NCBI GenBank assembly: GCA_051882595.1
Contig: JBJESD010000013.1
Coordinates: 5,661 to 69,660, forward strand
Reading direction: 5' to 3'
Length of the DNA stretch: 64,000 nucleotides
From: CAG-115 sp051882595
Lineage (GTDB): Bacteria; Bacillota; Clostridia; Oscillospirales; Ruminococcaceae
In this document: piece by piece, positions 49,636 through 59,678 of the stretch
Layout of the letters: the number at the start of each line of letters is the position of its first letter
Numbering within the stretch: the stretch's first letter is position 1
Translations under genes and position numbers: made by a program
Notes under the pieces: generated by a model
What the model was told of the DNA's origin: nothing
What the model saw: the letters and a program-made list of their open reading frames with translations, nothing else
Database searches by the model: none

Positions 49636-50670
49636 ATGAGCAGGAAAAAAGTGCGTCTGTCAGGCTATACGCTTGGCGAGGAAAAGATATATATACAGTC
49701 AATGCTGAATATCCCTGCCGCCGATGTTGACGGCAGTGTTGCGCAGGCAAAGGCGCTTGAAGCGGCAGGCTGTGAGATTGTAAGAGCTGCGATCCCAACG
49801 ATAGAGGATGTCCGCCTTATCCCGGCAATAAAGGAGGCTGTAGCCATTCCCCTTGTTGCGGATATTCACTTTGATTACAGGATAGCCTTGGCAGCAGTTG
49901 AAGCAGGCGTTGATAAGGTGAGAATCAATCCCGGCAATATCGGCTCGTTCGATAATGTAAAATCAGTTGCAGACGCTTGCAGAAGAAGAGGAATTCCTAT
50001 TCGTATCGGAGTGAACAGCGGCTCACTGGAAAAAGAACTGCTTGAAAAATACGGAAGCCCTACCGCAGAGGCTCTTGTTGAAAGCGCGGAAAGGCATATC
50101 AGTATGCTTAACCGATGCGATTTTGATGATATCGTTGTCAGCATAAAGTCATCCGATGTAAGGCTGATGATAAGCGCATACAGGCTTTTCTCGGAGCGCT
50201 TTGACTATCCGCTTCATCTGGGCGTCACCGAGGCAGGCACAGAGCGCATGGGAATAATCAAATCCTCTGTCGGAATAGGCTCTCTGCTTTGCGACGGAAT
50301 TGGCGATACTATCCGTGTTTCGCTGACGGCTGACCCTGTGCGTGAGGTTTATGCGGCTAAGGATATACTGAGAGCCTGCGGCATAGGCAGCGGTGTTGAG
50401 ATCGTTTCCTGCCCGACCTGCGGCAGAACAAAAATCGACCTTATCGGACTGGCACAGCAGGTTGAGGAGCTTTGCCGCCCAATGAAAAAGAACATAAAGG
50501 TTGCTGTTATGGGCTGCGCCGTAAACGGACCGGGTGAGGCACGCGAGGCAGATATCGGCATCGCAGGCGGCTGCGGAGAGGGTCTCATCTTCAAAAAAGG
50601 GGAGATACTTCGCAAAGTGCCCGAAACTCAGCTTTTGGAAGAGCTGATGAAAGAGATCGAATTACTTTGA
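49636..50670 (+). CDS. ispG: (E)-4-hydroxy-3-methylbut-2-enyl-diphosphate synthase
   Basis: The 344-residue [4Fe-4S] enzyme performs the penultimate step of the MEP pathway. An N-terminal TIM-barrel (VADIHFDYRIALAA, GVNSGSLEKELLEKYG) is followed by the cluster domain with SCPTCGRTKIDL and GCAVNGPGEAREADIG. ATG 49636 follows GGGAGG; the frame stays open into rseP, but the family begins at this point. It is one base downstream of the rseP stop. Confidence 0.96.
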   Translation: MSRKKVRLSGYTLGEEKIYIQSMLNIPAADVDGSVAQAKALEAAGCEIVRAAIPTIEDVRLIPAIKEAVAIPLVADIHFDYRIALAAVEAGVDKVRINPGNIGSFDNVKSVADACRRRGIPIRIGVNSGSLEKELLEKYGSPTAEALVESAERHISMLNRCDFDDIVVSIKSSDVRLMISAYRLFSERFDYPLHLGVTEAGTERMGIIKSSVGIGSLLCDGIGDTIRVSLTADPVREVYAAKDILRACGIGSGVEIVSCPTCGRTKIDLIGLAQQVEELCRPMKKNIKVAVMGCAVNGPGEAREADIGIAGGCGEGLIFKKGEILRKVPETQLLEELMKEIELL

Positions 50671-50681
50671 TTATCAATCGG

Positions 50682-50700
50682 CAGTGAGGAGTGTTCACTG
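50682..50700 (+). other. Small hairpin between ispG and polC
   Basis: CAGTGA (50682-50687) pairs with TCACTG (50695-50700). Only ATAATATTT follows, so termination would be weak. No good promoter is visible in the 120-base gap before polC. Confidence 0.4.
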
Positions 50701-50789
50701 ATAATATTTAAGCAGCTGTGGACGGAGAAGTCTGATGTCTGCTTTGCGCTGTTATAGAATAAATGCATTAATTCGGAAGGATGTTTGAA

Positions 50790-53700
50790 ATGTCAGCAAA
50801 ATTAAGTGAGCTTTTTGATACACTGACTTTGCCGCCCTCGGTAGCGGATGGCAGAGTGCTGAAAATAGTACATAACGAAACCAAAAATACACTAATGATA
50901 AATCTGGGTCTTGACGACACGGTAACTGCCGCCGAAATTATCTCTCTTGGCGAACAACTGACAGAATTTCTTGGCGGAGCAGAGGTATCGGTCTTCCCGA
51001 AGTATCATAACTCGCTGTTTTCGGCAGATTATATCATCGAGATTATCGCCCTGTTAAAATCGAAATTCGGTGCGGTCAACGGTTATCTTGATGATATCGA
51101 CATCACCGATGACGGGAACACCTATGAAATATCGCTTAAGAACGGCGGAAAAGATATTCTTCTCGGCATGGAAATTGACAAGAAAATCGAAAAATATGTC
51201 AATGGCTTCTTTGGTGAAAAGATAGAGGTTGTCTTTACCGGTACAGCCGAACTCAATATTGAGCAGGTGCTTGCAGAAGAGCAGGCTGCCCCGCTTCCGG
51301 TGATTACATTCACTCCCCAACAGGCTGCTCCTGCCGAGAAAAGAGCTACGGGCGAGTCGCGCGGCGGCGCAAGACGCCCCTCTGTGCTTAAAGAGCCGAA
51401 AGAGATTCTGCTGCCATTTGAGCATGAGAAGTTTGACAGCAAGGCCGAGCTTTTCTATGGAAAGGGAATTACCGAAGAACCGCTGAAAATGTCGGAAAAC
51501 TTTGGCGAGGGTGATGAAGTAACGCTTTGGGGCGAGGTTTTCAAGACAGAGGATAAAACCTCTCGCGATGGAAATACACTTATTTTCACTGCCTATTTTT
51601 CGGACAAGACATCCTCCCAGATACTGAAGATAATTACTCCCTCCGAAAACGCCGATACTATAAAGAGCAGCATAAAGCCGGGAAAAGCAATTATCCTTTC
51701 GGGTAAATTCGAGTATGACACTTTCGCAAAAACCCTGAATATCCGCCCGTATTCCATTGCCAATGTCAAGGTAAGACAGCGCAAGGACACCTGCGAGGAA
51801 AAGCGTGTCGAGCTTCATATGCATACAAATATGTCAGATATGGATGCGCTTACTCCTGCCGGTGAGCTTGTTAAGCAGGCTTACGCATGGGGTCACAAGG
51901 CAGTTGCGATAACTGACCACGGTAATGTTCAGGCATATCCCGAGGCAATGAACACCGTTGAGAAGATACGCAAGGACGGCGGCGATATGAAGGTTATTTA
52001 CGGCATGGAAGCTTACTTTGTAAATGACAGCGGTGCGCTGGTATCCGGCTGTAATGATTACTCCATCAACGATGATATAATAGTATTCGACATTGAAACA
52101 ACAGGGCTAAGCAAGGAAACCGAGCGCATAACAGAAATCGGTGCGGTAAAGCTTCGCAATATGGAGGTTGTGGAGGAATTCCAGACTTTCGTAAATCCCG
52201 AAAAGGAAATACCTGCAAACATTACCGAAATAACCGGAATAACCGACGAAATGGTCGCAGACGCTCCTTGCGAAAAGGATGCACTGAACGCTTTTATTGC
52301 TTTTGCCGGAAATGCCGTGCTTGTAGCGCATAATGCCGATTTTGATACCGGTTTTATCCGCACTGCCTGCGAGCGACAGAATATCAGCTATGATATCCGC
52401 TATGTTGATACGCTTGCGCTTTGCCGTGCGGCGCTTCCTCATCTTAAGAAGCACAAGCTGGATGTCGTTGCAAAGGAGTATAAGCTTGGCAGCTTCAATC
52501 ACCATCGTGCAATTGATGATGCTAAAATGCTGGCACTCATCTTTCAAAGGCTTATTTCGGATGCAGGAAAGGGCAGAACGCTCGAAAAGCTGGGCGACCT
52601 GAACAGCATTCTGGGAAATGTCGATGTAAAGAAGCTGCCGACCTATCATATGATACTGCTTGTAAAGAACAAAGAGGGATTGAAAAATCTGTACAAGCTT
52701 GTATCCCTGTCTAACCTTAACTATTTCTACAAAAAGCCTCGTATTCCGCTGTCGGAGCTTAATAAGCACCGCGAAGGACTTATTGTCGGCAGCGCCTGCG
52801 AAGCTGGAGAGCTTTTCCGTGCAATTCTTGACGGAAAGCCAGAAAGCCAGATAGAGGAAATAGCCTCGCTTTATGACTATCTTGAAATTCAGCCCATAGG
52901 AAATAATGAATTCCTGGTTCGCGAGGGGCTTGTCGCCGATGACGAGGGTCTGCGTGAGCTTAACCGCAGGATAGTTGCCCTTGGTGAAAAGCTGAATAAG
53001 CCAGTTGCGGCGACCTGCGATGTTCATTTCATGAATTCCGAGGACTCTGTGTTCAGAACCATACTCCAGGCAGGTCTTGGCTTCAAGGACGCCGACAATC
53101 AGGCTCCGCTGTTTTTGCGTACCACCGATGAAATGCTTAAGGAGTTTGAGTATCTCGGAAAAGAGAAAGCTCACGAGGTTGTTATCACAAACACAAACCT
53201 CATTGCCGATATGATTGATGGTGATGTGCGCCCAATTCCTAAGGGTACATATACTCCGTCTATCGAGGGCGCAGAGCAGGAGCTTCAAGACCTCTGCTGG
53301 ACAAGAGCAATGAACTGGTACGGCTACAAAAACGAGATACCAAAGATAGTGTCAGACCGTCTTAACAAGGAGCTTGACGCTATCATCAAGTACGGCTTCT
53401 CAGTGCTTTACATGATAGCGCAGAAGCTTGTAAAATACTCCGAGGATAACGGTTATCTGGTCGGCTCGCGTGGTTCGGTAGGCTCATCCTTTGTTGCTAT
53501 AATGTCGGGTATTTCGGAGGTTAATCCGCTTGCGCCGCATTACCGCTGTCCGAAATGCAGATTCAACGAATTTGTCACGGACGGCTCGGTCGGCTCGGGC
53601 TTTGACCTGCCGCCGAAACAGTGTCCCGACTGCGGAATTGATATGATACGCGACGGTCACGATATACCGTTCGAGACCTTCCTCGGATTCAAGGGCGACA

Positions 53701-55133
53701 AGGCGCCCGATATTGACCTCAACTTCTCCGGCGAGGTTCAGGGAAAGGTGCATCGCTACACCGAAGAGCTTTTCGGTAAGGACCATGTGTTCAAGGCGGG
53801 AACAATATCTGCCGTTCAGGAAAAGACAGCGTTCGGATTTGTGAAGAAGTACTGTGAGGAGCGCGGCATTACATACAACAATGCCGAAATGGAGCGTCTC
53901 TCCGTCGGATGTACAGGAGTTAAGCGCACCACGTCGCAGCACCCCGGAGGAATGGTCGTTGTTCCGAATGATTACGAGGTGTACGATTTTACCGCAGTAC
54001 AGCATCCTGCCGATAAAACCGAGAGCGACATGATTACTACGCACTTTGACTTCCACGCACTGCATGATACTATTCTCAAGCTTGATGAACTCGGGCACGA
54101 TGTTCCGACACTGTATAAGCACCTTGAAGATATGACGGGTATGAAGATCGCCGATGTTTCAACAACCGACAGGGATATTTACGACCTGTTTGTATCGGTG
54201 GAGCCTTTGGGTATCAATGCCGATGATCTCGGTGTTCCGTGCGGAACCTTGGGAATACCCGAGTTCGGTACTCCGTTTGCAATGCAGATGCTTCAGGACG
54301 CCCAGCCGAAAAACTTCTCCGACCTTCTTCAGATATCCGGTCTGTCGCATGGTACGGATGTATGGCTCGGCAATGCTCAGGATCTTATCAAAAACGGTAC
54401 TTGTACGATTTCCGAGGTTATAGGAACGCGTGATAATATCATGGTTTACCTTATGCACAAGGGCGTTGAGCCGGGGCTTGCATTCAAAATCATGGAGATA
54501 ACCCGTAAGGGAAACGCAATGAAGCTGTTTGACGATACTATCTATCAGGCGTTTAAGGATAACAACGTCCCGGATTGGTATGTTGAAAGCTGCAAGAAAA
54601 TTAAGTATATGTTCCCGAAAGCGCACGCTGCTGCTTATGTTACCGCAGCGGTAAAGCTGTGCTGGTTCAAGATAAACAGACCGTGCGAGTTCTACGCCGC
54701 AACACTGACAAAGCATACAGAAAATCTCGAAGTAGATACTCTGCTTAAGGGACAGCCGGCTGTAAAAGCGCGAATTAAGGAAATTCAGGCTATGCAGAAG
54801 CCTACCGCAAAGGAAGAGGGCATCCTTGACGCGCTTATGCTGGTCAACGAGATGATGCTTCGCGGTATCGGAGTGCTTCCTGTCGATGTCAAGAAATCCA
54901 GCGCAGCAACCTACCGTGTCGAGGACGGAAAGCTAAGGCTTCCATTCCTTGCAATTCAGGGCTGCGGTGAAAATGCCGCGTATCGCCTGAAAGAGGTTAT
55001 CGACAACGGAGATTATATCTGTATAGACGACATCCAGAAGCAGAGCGGACTTAACAGCACTGTTATGGAAAAGCTGACCGCAATGGGAGTATTCAAGGAT
55101 ATTCCACAGTCTGCACAGATGTCGCTGTTCTGA
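50790..55133 (+). CDS. polC: DNA polymerase III PolC-type alpha subunit
   Basis: The 1447-residue replicative polymerase of low-GC Gram-positives has an OB-fold region (~240-335), a PHP domain beginning VELHMHTNMSD near 340, and an inserted DEDD exonuclease (FDIETTGLSKETERITEIGA near 434; AHNADFDTGF near 513). The palm follows with GSRGSVGSS near 892 and PDIDLNFSG near 975, and a four-cysteine zinc site (CPKC...CPDC, ~921-950) lies between these. The C-terminal QMSLF is a clamp-binding motif. ATG 50790 is chosen over 50781 because GGAAGG lies directly before the latter. It ends the cluster from hom/pyrH. Confidence 0.97.
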   Translation: MSAKLSELFDTLTLPPSVADGRVLKIVHNETKNTLMINLGLDDTVTAAEIISLGEQLTEFLGGAEVSVFPKYHNSLFSADYIIEIIALLKSKFGAVNGYLDDIDITDDGNTYEISLKNGGKDILLGMEIDKKIEKYVNGFFGEKIEVVFTGTAELNIEQVLAEEQAAPLPVITFTPQQAAPAEKRATGESRGGARRPSVLKEPKEILLPFEHEKFDSKAELFYGKGITEEPLKMSENFGEGDEVTLWGEVFKTEDKTSRDGNTLIFTAYFSDKTSSQILKIITPSENADTIKSSIKPGKAIILSGKFEYDTFAKTLNIRPYSIANVKVRQRKDTCEEKRVELHMHTNMSDMDALTPAGELVKQAYAWGHKAVAITDHGNVQAYPEAMNTVEKIRKDGGDMKVIYGMEAYFVNDSGALVSGCNDYSINDDIIVFDIETTGLSKETERITEIGAVKLRNMEVVEEFQTFVNPEKEIPANITEITGITDEMVADAPCEKDALNAFIAFAGNAVLVAHNADFDTGFIRTACERQNISYDIRYVDTLALCRAALPHLKKHKLDVVAKEYKLGSFNHHRAIDDAKMLALIFQRLISDAGKGRTLEKLGDLNSILGNVDVKKLPTYHMILLVKNKEGLKNLYKLVSLSNLNYFYKKPRIPLSELNKHREGLIVGSACEAGELFRAILDGKPESQIEEIASLYDYLEIQPIGNNEFLVREGLVADDEGLRELNRRIVALGEKLNKPVAATCDVHFMNSEDSVFRTILQAGLGFKDADNQAPLFLRTTDEMLKEFEYLGKEKAHEVVITNTNLIADMIDGDVRPIPKGTYTPSIEGAEQELQDLCWTRAMNWYGYKNEIPKIVSDRLNKELDAIIKYGFSVLYMIAQKLVKYSEDNGYLVGSRGSVGSSFVAIMSGISEVNPLAPHYRCPKCRFNEFVTDGSVGSGFDLPPKQCPDCGIDMIRDGHDIPFETFLGFKGDKAPDIDLNFSGEVQGKVHRYTEELFGKDHVFKAGTISAVQEKTAFGFVKKYCEERGITYNNAEMERLSVGCTGVKRTTSQHPGGMVVVPNDYEVYDFTAVQHPADKTESDMITTHFDFHALHDTILKLDELGHDVPTLYKHLEDMTGMKIADVSTTDRDIYDLFVSVEPLGINADDLGVPCGTLGIPEFGTPFAMQMLQDAQPKNFSDLLQISGLSHGTDVWLGNAQDLIKNGTCTISEVIGTRDNIMVYLMHKGVEPGLAFKIMEITRKGNAMKLFDDTIYQAFKDNNVPDWYVESCKKIKYMFPKAHAAAYVTAAVKLCWFKINRPCEFYAATLTKHTENLEVDTLLKGQPAVKARIKEIQAMQKPTAKEEGILDALMLVNEMMLRGIGVLPVDVKKSSAATYRVEDGKLRLPFLAIQGCGENAAYRLKEVIDNGDYICIDDIQKQSGLNSTVMEKLTAMGVFKDIPQSAQMSLF

Positions 55134-55201
55134 TATTGCGTCTGCTGCGGAATTGTTTTGTTGAAAATAAATGTGCATTTTAACAAAAATCTGCTTCAGA
55201 C

Positions 55202-55230
55202 TTGACAGTGATAATATAATATGGTAATAT
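55202..55230 (+). promoter_or_regulatory. Promoter for the histidine operon
   Basis: TTGACA (55202-55207) and TAATAT (55225-55230) have a 17-base spacer, with a dyad immediately downstream. The leader is short, so no his T-box or leader peptide fits. Confidence 0.7.
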
Positions 55231-55253
55231 ATTAGCATGATATTATGCTAATA
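55230..55253. promoter_or_regulatory. Palindromic operator candidate at the his promoter
   Basis: TATTAGCAT (55230-55238) and ATGCTAATA (55245-55253) form a perfect nine-base inverted repeat around GATATT, covering the predicted transcription start. This is typical of a repressor site. A TrpR-family HisR/YerC repressor is a candidate from knowledge of Firmicutes his control, but the regulator gene is not in the window. Confidence 0.6.
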
Positions 55254-55283
55254 CACTAAAGCAAAAGAAAGGTAAAATTAAAA

Positions 55284-56474
55284 GTGAAGAGATATGATCT
55301 GCTTACGCCGGAGGGTACACGCGACCTGCTTTTTGATGAATGTATCGCCAGACGCAACGTTCAGGAAAAGCTGCGCAATGTGTTTACATCCTACGGTTAT
55401 TCCGAGGTAGTCACACCCGGTCTTGAATTTTATGACGTATTCAACGGAAAGGTCAGATATTTTCCGCAGGAATCAATGTACAAGCTTGTTGACGGAAAAA
55501 ACCGGCTGATGGTGCTCCGTCCCGACAATACGATGCCAATAGCAAGATTGGCTGCGACCCGACTTAAGAATGAACAGCTTCCGCTCAAGCTTTTCTACAA
55601 TCAGAGCATATTTATGGTCAATCCCAAGAACAGCGGACGTGACGATGAGTTTACTCAAAGCGGAATCGAGATTTTGGGCGGAACCAGCTCTGCTGCGGAC
55701 TTCGAGGCGCTTTCCCTCGCTGCGCAGTGTGTTGGAAGCATTGATGATGACTTCCGACTTGAGATAGGCGACAGCGGTATATTCCGTACAATACTCCGTG
55801 ATCTCGGTGTTGATAACGAGATAGCAGAGCAGCTTCTTGAGCTTATAGAAACCAAGAACTATCCGGCTCTCAGTGAAGCGCTTAGCGGATACGGCGGAGA
55901 GGCTGCAGGGGCGCTTATGGCGCTGCCGTCACTCTTTGGCGGAGCGGAGGTTTTCTCCGAAGCCGAGAAGTATATGTACTCGGACAAGCTAAAGGATAAG
56001 CTGAACGCACTGCGAGGCACCTTTGACGCGCTTTCCTCCATTGGTCTTGAGGGAAAGGTGAAGGTCGATCTTGGTCTTGTGCATAAAAAGAACTACTATA
56101 CGGGCATAATCTTCCGCGGTTATGTCGAGGGCTACGGACTTCCCGTAGTATCGGGCGGCAGATACGATACGCTGATCGGTGATTTTGGCAGGGATGTTCC
56201 TGCAGTAGGCTTTGCTGTTAATGTTGACGCTCTGGCTAAGGTCTGCCTTAAATCGGTTCAGACTTCTCTTACAAAAGCACCCGATGTTCTGGTGTTTGCG
56301 AAATCCGGTATAGATGCGATAAAGCATTGTCGTATGCTCACCGAACAGGGATTGACAGTGTATAACTCGGTTTTTGAAACCGAACAGGACGCAGTAGAAT
56401 ATGCAAGGGCACGCTCTATCAAGCGAGTTGACATCATTTCCGCTGACGGTAACATAACTGTGGAGGAGATTTGA
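55284..56474 (+). CDS. hisZ: ATP phosphoribosyltransferase regulatory subunit
   Basis: The 396-residue protein is a histidyl-tRNA synthetase paralogue that activates the short HisG and confers histidine feedback. It has class II synthetase motifs such as TPEGTRDLLFDE, LRPDNTMPIARLA and a GGRYDTLIGDFGRDVPAVGFA region, but no anticodon-binding domain of the synthetase type. GTG 55284 follows GAAAGG. Its place beside hisG supports HisZ over HisS. Confidence 0.93.
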   Translation: MKRYDLLTPEGTRDLLFDECIARRNVQEKLRNVFTSYGYSEVVTPGLEFYDVFNGKVRYFPQESMYKLVDGKNRLMVLRPDNTMPIARLAATRLKNEQLPLKLFYNQSIFMVNPKNSGRDDEFTQSGIEILGGTSSAADFEALSLAAQCVGSIDDDFRLEIGDSGIFRTILRDLGVDNEIAEQLLELIETKNYPALSEALSGYGGEAAGALMALPSLFGGAEVFSEAEKYMYSDKLKDKLNALRGTFDALSSIGLEGKVKVDLGLVHKKNYYTGIIFRGYVEGYGLPVVSGGRYDTLIGDFGRDVPAVGFAVNVDALAKVCLKSVQTSLTKAPDVLVFAKSGIDAIKHCRMLTEQGLTVYNSVFETEQDAVEYARARSIKRVDIISADGNITVEEI

Positions 56475-56476
56475 GC

Positions 56477-57112
56477 ATGAATTTAAAACCGGTTAGAATT
56501 GCCCTGACAAAGGGCAGGCTTGAAAAAAAGACAGTTGATCTGCTCGATAAAATAGGATACGACGTGTCAGAGCTTCGCGACAAGGGAAGACGTCTTATCC
56601 TGTCCATTCCCGGGCAGAATATCGAAGTTGTGCTTGCCAAGGCGGCTGATGTAATTACTTATGTCGAGCACGGTGTCTGCGATATCGGTGTAGTCGGCAA
56701 GGACACGATTATGGAGCACGGCGGAAAGTTCTTTGAAATCACAGACCTCGGCTTCGGCAGATGCAAGTTTGCGCTTGCCGGAAAAAAGGGAGATGATTTC
56801 TACAAGGGCTACGGCGTTAAAACGGTAGCAACCAAGTATCCGAATGTTACCCGTGGCTTTTTTGAAGCTAAGGGCATGGACGTCGATATCGTCAAAATCG
56901 AGGGCAGTGTTGAGCTTGCTCCGCTGGTTGGACTGGCTGACGGTATCGTTGATATCGTTGAAACGGGAACGACCCTCAAGGAAAACGGTCTTGAGGTCTG
57001 GGAGGACGTAGCTCCTATCTCGGCACGACTTATTGTTAACACTGTAAGCATGAAGCTTAAGCAGGAGCGCATTGCTCAGATAGTAAAGCAGATAGAGGAG
57101 AATTTAGAATGA
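56477..57112 (+). CDS. hisG: ATP phosphoribosyltransferase, short form
   Basis: The 211-residue catalytic subunit performs the first step of histidine synthesis, joining PRPP and ATP. VRIALTKGRLEKKTVDLL opens the periplasmic-binding-like fold and the PRPP loop DIVETGTTLKENGL lies near 158. It lacks the C-terminal regulatory domain of the long form, so it needs HisZ. TGGAGGA lies before ATG 56477. The stop overlaps hisD by four bases. Confidence 0.96.
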   Translation: MNLKPVRIALTKGRLEKKTVDLLDKIGYDVSELRDKGRRLILSIPGQNIEVVLAKAADVITYVEHGVCDIGVVGKDTIMEHGGKFFEITDLGFGRCKFALAGKKGDDFYKGYGVKTVATKYPNVTRGFFEAKGMDVDIVKIEGSVELAPLVGLADGIVDIVETGTTLKENGLEVWEDVAPISARLIVNTVSMKLKQERIAQIVKQIEENLE

Positions 57113-58410
57113 TTAGAATAATCAAAGCAGACGGCGCAGAAAAGGAATTTCTCGCCGAGGTGGAAAAGAGAGCCGGTGAGGTAAACGCCGACGTTGAGAA
57201 GATAGTAAAGGATATTCTGGCGGATGTCAAGGCTAACGGTGACGCTGCCGTAAAGAGCTATACAGCAAAATTCGACTGCCCCAACGCGCAGTATTACAGA
57301 GTACCTGATGAAGCAATTCAGGATGCTCTCACCGAATACAACGAAACAAACCCCGAATTTATCGAGGCAATGCTTAATGCCGTTGAAAACATCACCGCAT
57401 TCCACACACGTCAGAAGCGCGAGGGCTTCTGCGTAACTGAGGAAAACGGAGTTATCATGGGTCAGCGTGTACGCGGACTTGATAAAGTAGGATTGTATGT
57501 CCCGGGCGGTACGGCAGCATATCCCTCGTCGGTTCTGATGAACGCTATCCCTGCAAAAATCGCCGGCGTTAAGGAAGTCATAATGGTTACTCCTCCGCTC
57601 AAGGACGGAACAGCAAACAAGGATATTCTGGTTGCCGCTGCGCTCTGCGGTGTTGACAGTATCTATCTGTGCGGAGGTGCACAGGCTTGTGCGGCTCTTG
57701 CTTACGGAACCGAAGAGATACCGAGGGTATCAAAGATAGTAGGCCCCGGCAACATCTTCGTTGCAACCGCAAAGAAGCTGCTTTACGGTACGGTTGATAT
57801 TGATATGTTTGCAGGTCCGAGTGAGATACTTGTTCTTGCAGATGAAACTGCAAATCCCAAATACCTTGCCGCTGACCTTATGTCGCAGGCAGAGCACGAC
57901 AAGCTTGCAAGCGCAGTACTTATCACAACCAGCAATGAGGTTGCCGAGCAGACCCGTGCAGAGATAGACCGTCAGTCCGCTATGCTGTCGCGCAAGGAGA
58001 TCATCGACTATTCTATCGACAATTACGGCGCTATCATCGTATGCGATAATATGGATTATGCCGTTGAGCTTGCCAATGCGCTTGCTCCCGAGCACCTTGA
58101 GGTTGTTGCGGCAAATCCCATGGAGTATATCGGAAAGCTTGACAATGTCGGCTCGCTGTTCCTCGGTCAGTACTCTCCGGAGCCTCTGGGCGATTACTAT
58201 GCAGGCCCTAATCACGTTCTTCCTACAAGCGGAACAGCAAGGTTTTTCTCGCCCCTTGGCGTAGAGAGCTTTACAAAGCGCTCCAGCTACATCTACTATA
58301 CAAAGGACGCGCTGCTTGACGCTGCGGATGATATCATACTCATTGCCGAGCGTGAAAAGCTTACGGCTCACGCTAATTCTATCAGAGTACGCAAAGAGGA
58401 TCAAAAGTAA
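57109..58410 (+). CDS. hisD: Histidinol dehydrogenase
   Basis: The 433-residue zinc enzyme performs the last two oxidations to histidine. GLYVPGGTAAYPSSVLM, the NAD region VGPGNIFVATAKK and DIDMFAGPSE, and zinc/catalytic segments SQAEHDK and AGPNHVLPTSG are present in order. ATG 57109 overlaps the hisG stop. Confidence 0.97.
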   Translation: MIRIIKADGAEKEFLAEVEKRAGEVNADVEKIVKDILADVKANGDAAVKSYTAKFDCPNAQYYRVPDEAIQDALTEYNETNPEFIEAMLNAVENITAFHTRQKREGFCVTEENGVIMGQRVRGLDKVGLYVPGGTAAYPSSVLMNAIPAKIAGVKEVIMVTPPLKDGTANKDILVAAALCGVDSIYLCGGAQACAALAYGTEEIPRVSKIVGPGNIFVATAKKLLYGTVDIDMFAGPSEILVLADETANPKYLAADLMSQAEHDKLASAVLITTSNEVAEQTRAEIDRQSAMLSRKEIIDYSIDNYGAIIVCDNMDYAVELANALAPEHLEVVAANPMEYIGKLDNVGSLFLGQYSPEPLGDYYAGPNHVLPTSGTARFFSPLGVESFTKRSSYIYYTKDALLDAADDIILIAEREKLTAHANSIRVRKEDQK

Positions 58411-58423
58411 AAGGAGCTGTAAA

Positions 58424-59008
58424 ATGAACAGAACAGCAGAGATAACACGAACAACAAAGGAAACCGATATATCCGTCAAGCTTGATCTGGACGGCGGTTC
58501 AAAAGCTTCAATAGATACCGGAATAGGTTTTCTTGACCATATGCTGACTGCGCTTGCTGTACACGGTGGTTTTTCGCTTGAGCTTTCCTGCAAGGGCGAT
58601 CTTCACGTTGACGGTCATCACACCGCCGAGGATATCGGCATTGTGCTTGGCATGGCGTTCAGGGAAGCGCTGGGCGACAAGTCGGGAATAATGCGCTATG
58701 GTACAGCTTTTATCCCCATGGATGAAGCTCTGGGCTTCTGCTCTCTTGATATCAGCGCAAGACCTTTCCTTGTATTCAATGCAGAGTTCAGCAATGAAAG
58801 GGTAGGGGAGTTCGATACCTGCCTTACCGAGGAGTTTATGCGTGCTTTCGCGTTCAATGCGGGGATAACCCTGCACCTGCGTGTTGAGTACGGCAGCAAC
58901 GACCACCACAAGATAGAGGCGATGTTCAAGGCGCTCGCGTATGCCCTTAAAGCGGCAATCAAACGTAACTGTGACGGCTCTGTCATTTCGACAAAGGGGG
59001 TTCTTTGA
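58424..59008 (+). CDS. hisB: Imidazoleglycerol-phosphate dehydratase
   Basis: The 194-residue manganese enzyme removes water from imidazole glycerol phosphate. Histidine-rich metal motifs GFLDHML, GDLHVDGHHTAEDIGI and a second DHHKIEAMFKA set are all visible. It is the stand-alone dehydratase, without the phosphatase domain of the enteric fusion. ATG 58424 follows AAAAGGAG; the frame is open upstream into hisD. The stop overlaps the hisH start. Confidence 0.96.
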   Translation: MNRTAEITRTTKETDISVKLDLDGGSKASIDTGIGFLDHMLTALAVHGGFSLELSCKGDLHVDGHHTAEDIGIVLGMAFREALGDKSGIMRYGTAFIPMDEALGFCSLDISARPFLVFNAEFSNERVGEFDTCLTEEFMRAFAFNAGITLHLRVEYGSNDHHKIEAMFKALAYALKAAIKRNCDGSVISTKGVL

Positions 59009-59607
59009 TGATAGCAATTATCGACTACGGCGCAGGAAATCTGTTCAGCGTAAAGAATGCGCTGGATTATCTTGGGCTTGAGAACATCATCACAAAAGAA
59101 CCGGATGATCTTCGCAGTTCGGACAGGCTTATTCTACCCGGAGTCGGTGCTTTTGCTGATGCAATGCGTATGCTGAGTGAAAGCGGACTTACAGAAGTGA
59201 TCCGTGAGCAGGCGCAGATAAAGCCGCTGCTCGGCATCTGCCTTGGAATGCAGATGCTTTTTGAAAAGGGTTACGAGTTCGGTGAAACTGACGGACTTGG
59301 GCTTATCAAGGGATGCGTCAAGCTTATGAAGCCGCAGGGAAACCTTGCAATTCCTCATATGGGCTGGAACGAGCTGGAAAAGAACGAGCCTTGCAGGCTG
59401 CTCGAAAAGTGCGGCAATGGCGAGTATGTGTATTTTGTTCATTCCTACGCTGCAGAGTGCGACAGCAAAAATGTTGCGGCTTACTGCGACTATGGGATGA
59501 AAGTGCCGGCTCTTGTTTTCGAGGGCAATGTTTACGGTGCACAGTTCCACCCGGAAAAGAGCGGAGAAACGGGACTGAATATTCTTCGATGCTTTGCTGA
59601 GTTATAA
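59008..59607 (+). CDS. hisH: Imidazole glycerol phosphate synthase, glutamine amidotransferase subunit
   Basis: The 199-residue class I amidotransferase supplies ammonia to HisF. IIDYGAGNLFSV opens the chain, the nucleophile is the cysteine in LLGICLGMQMLF near 80, and the His-Glu pair lies in AQFHPEKSG near 182. ATG 59008 overlaps the hisB stop, after AAAGGGGG. Confidence 0.96.
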   Translation: MIAIIDYGAGNLFSVKNALDYLGLENIITKEPDDLRSSDRLILPGVGAFADAMRMLSESGLTEVIREQAQIKPLLGICLGMQMLFEKGYEFGETDGLGLIKGCVKLMKPQGNLAIPHMGWNELEKNEPCRLLEKCGNGEYVYFVHSYAAECDSKNVAAYCDYGMKVPALVFEGNVYGAQFHPEKSGETGLNILRCFAEL

Positions 59608-59678
59608 TGCATAAAAGATAACTTTTACGCAATTAATTCCCCTGAGTTTTCACCGAGAATAAATAAGGAGAAGAAGTA

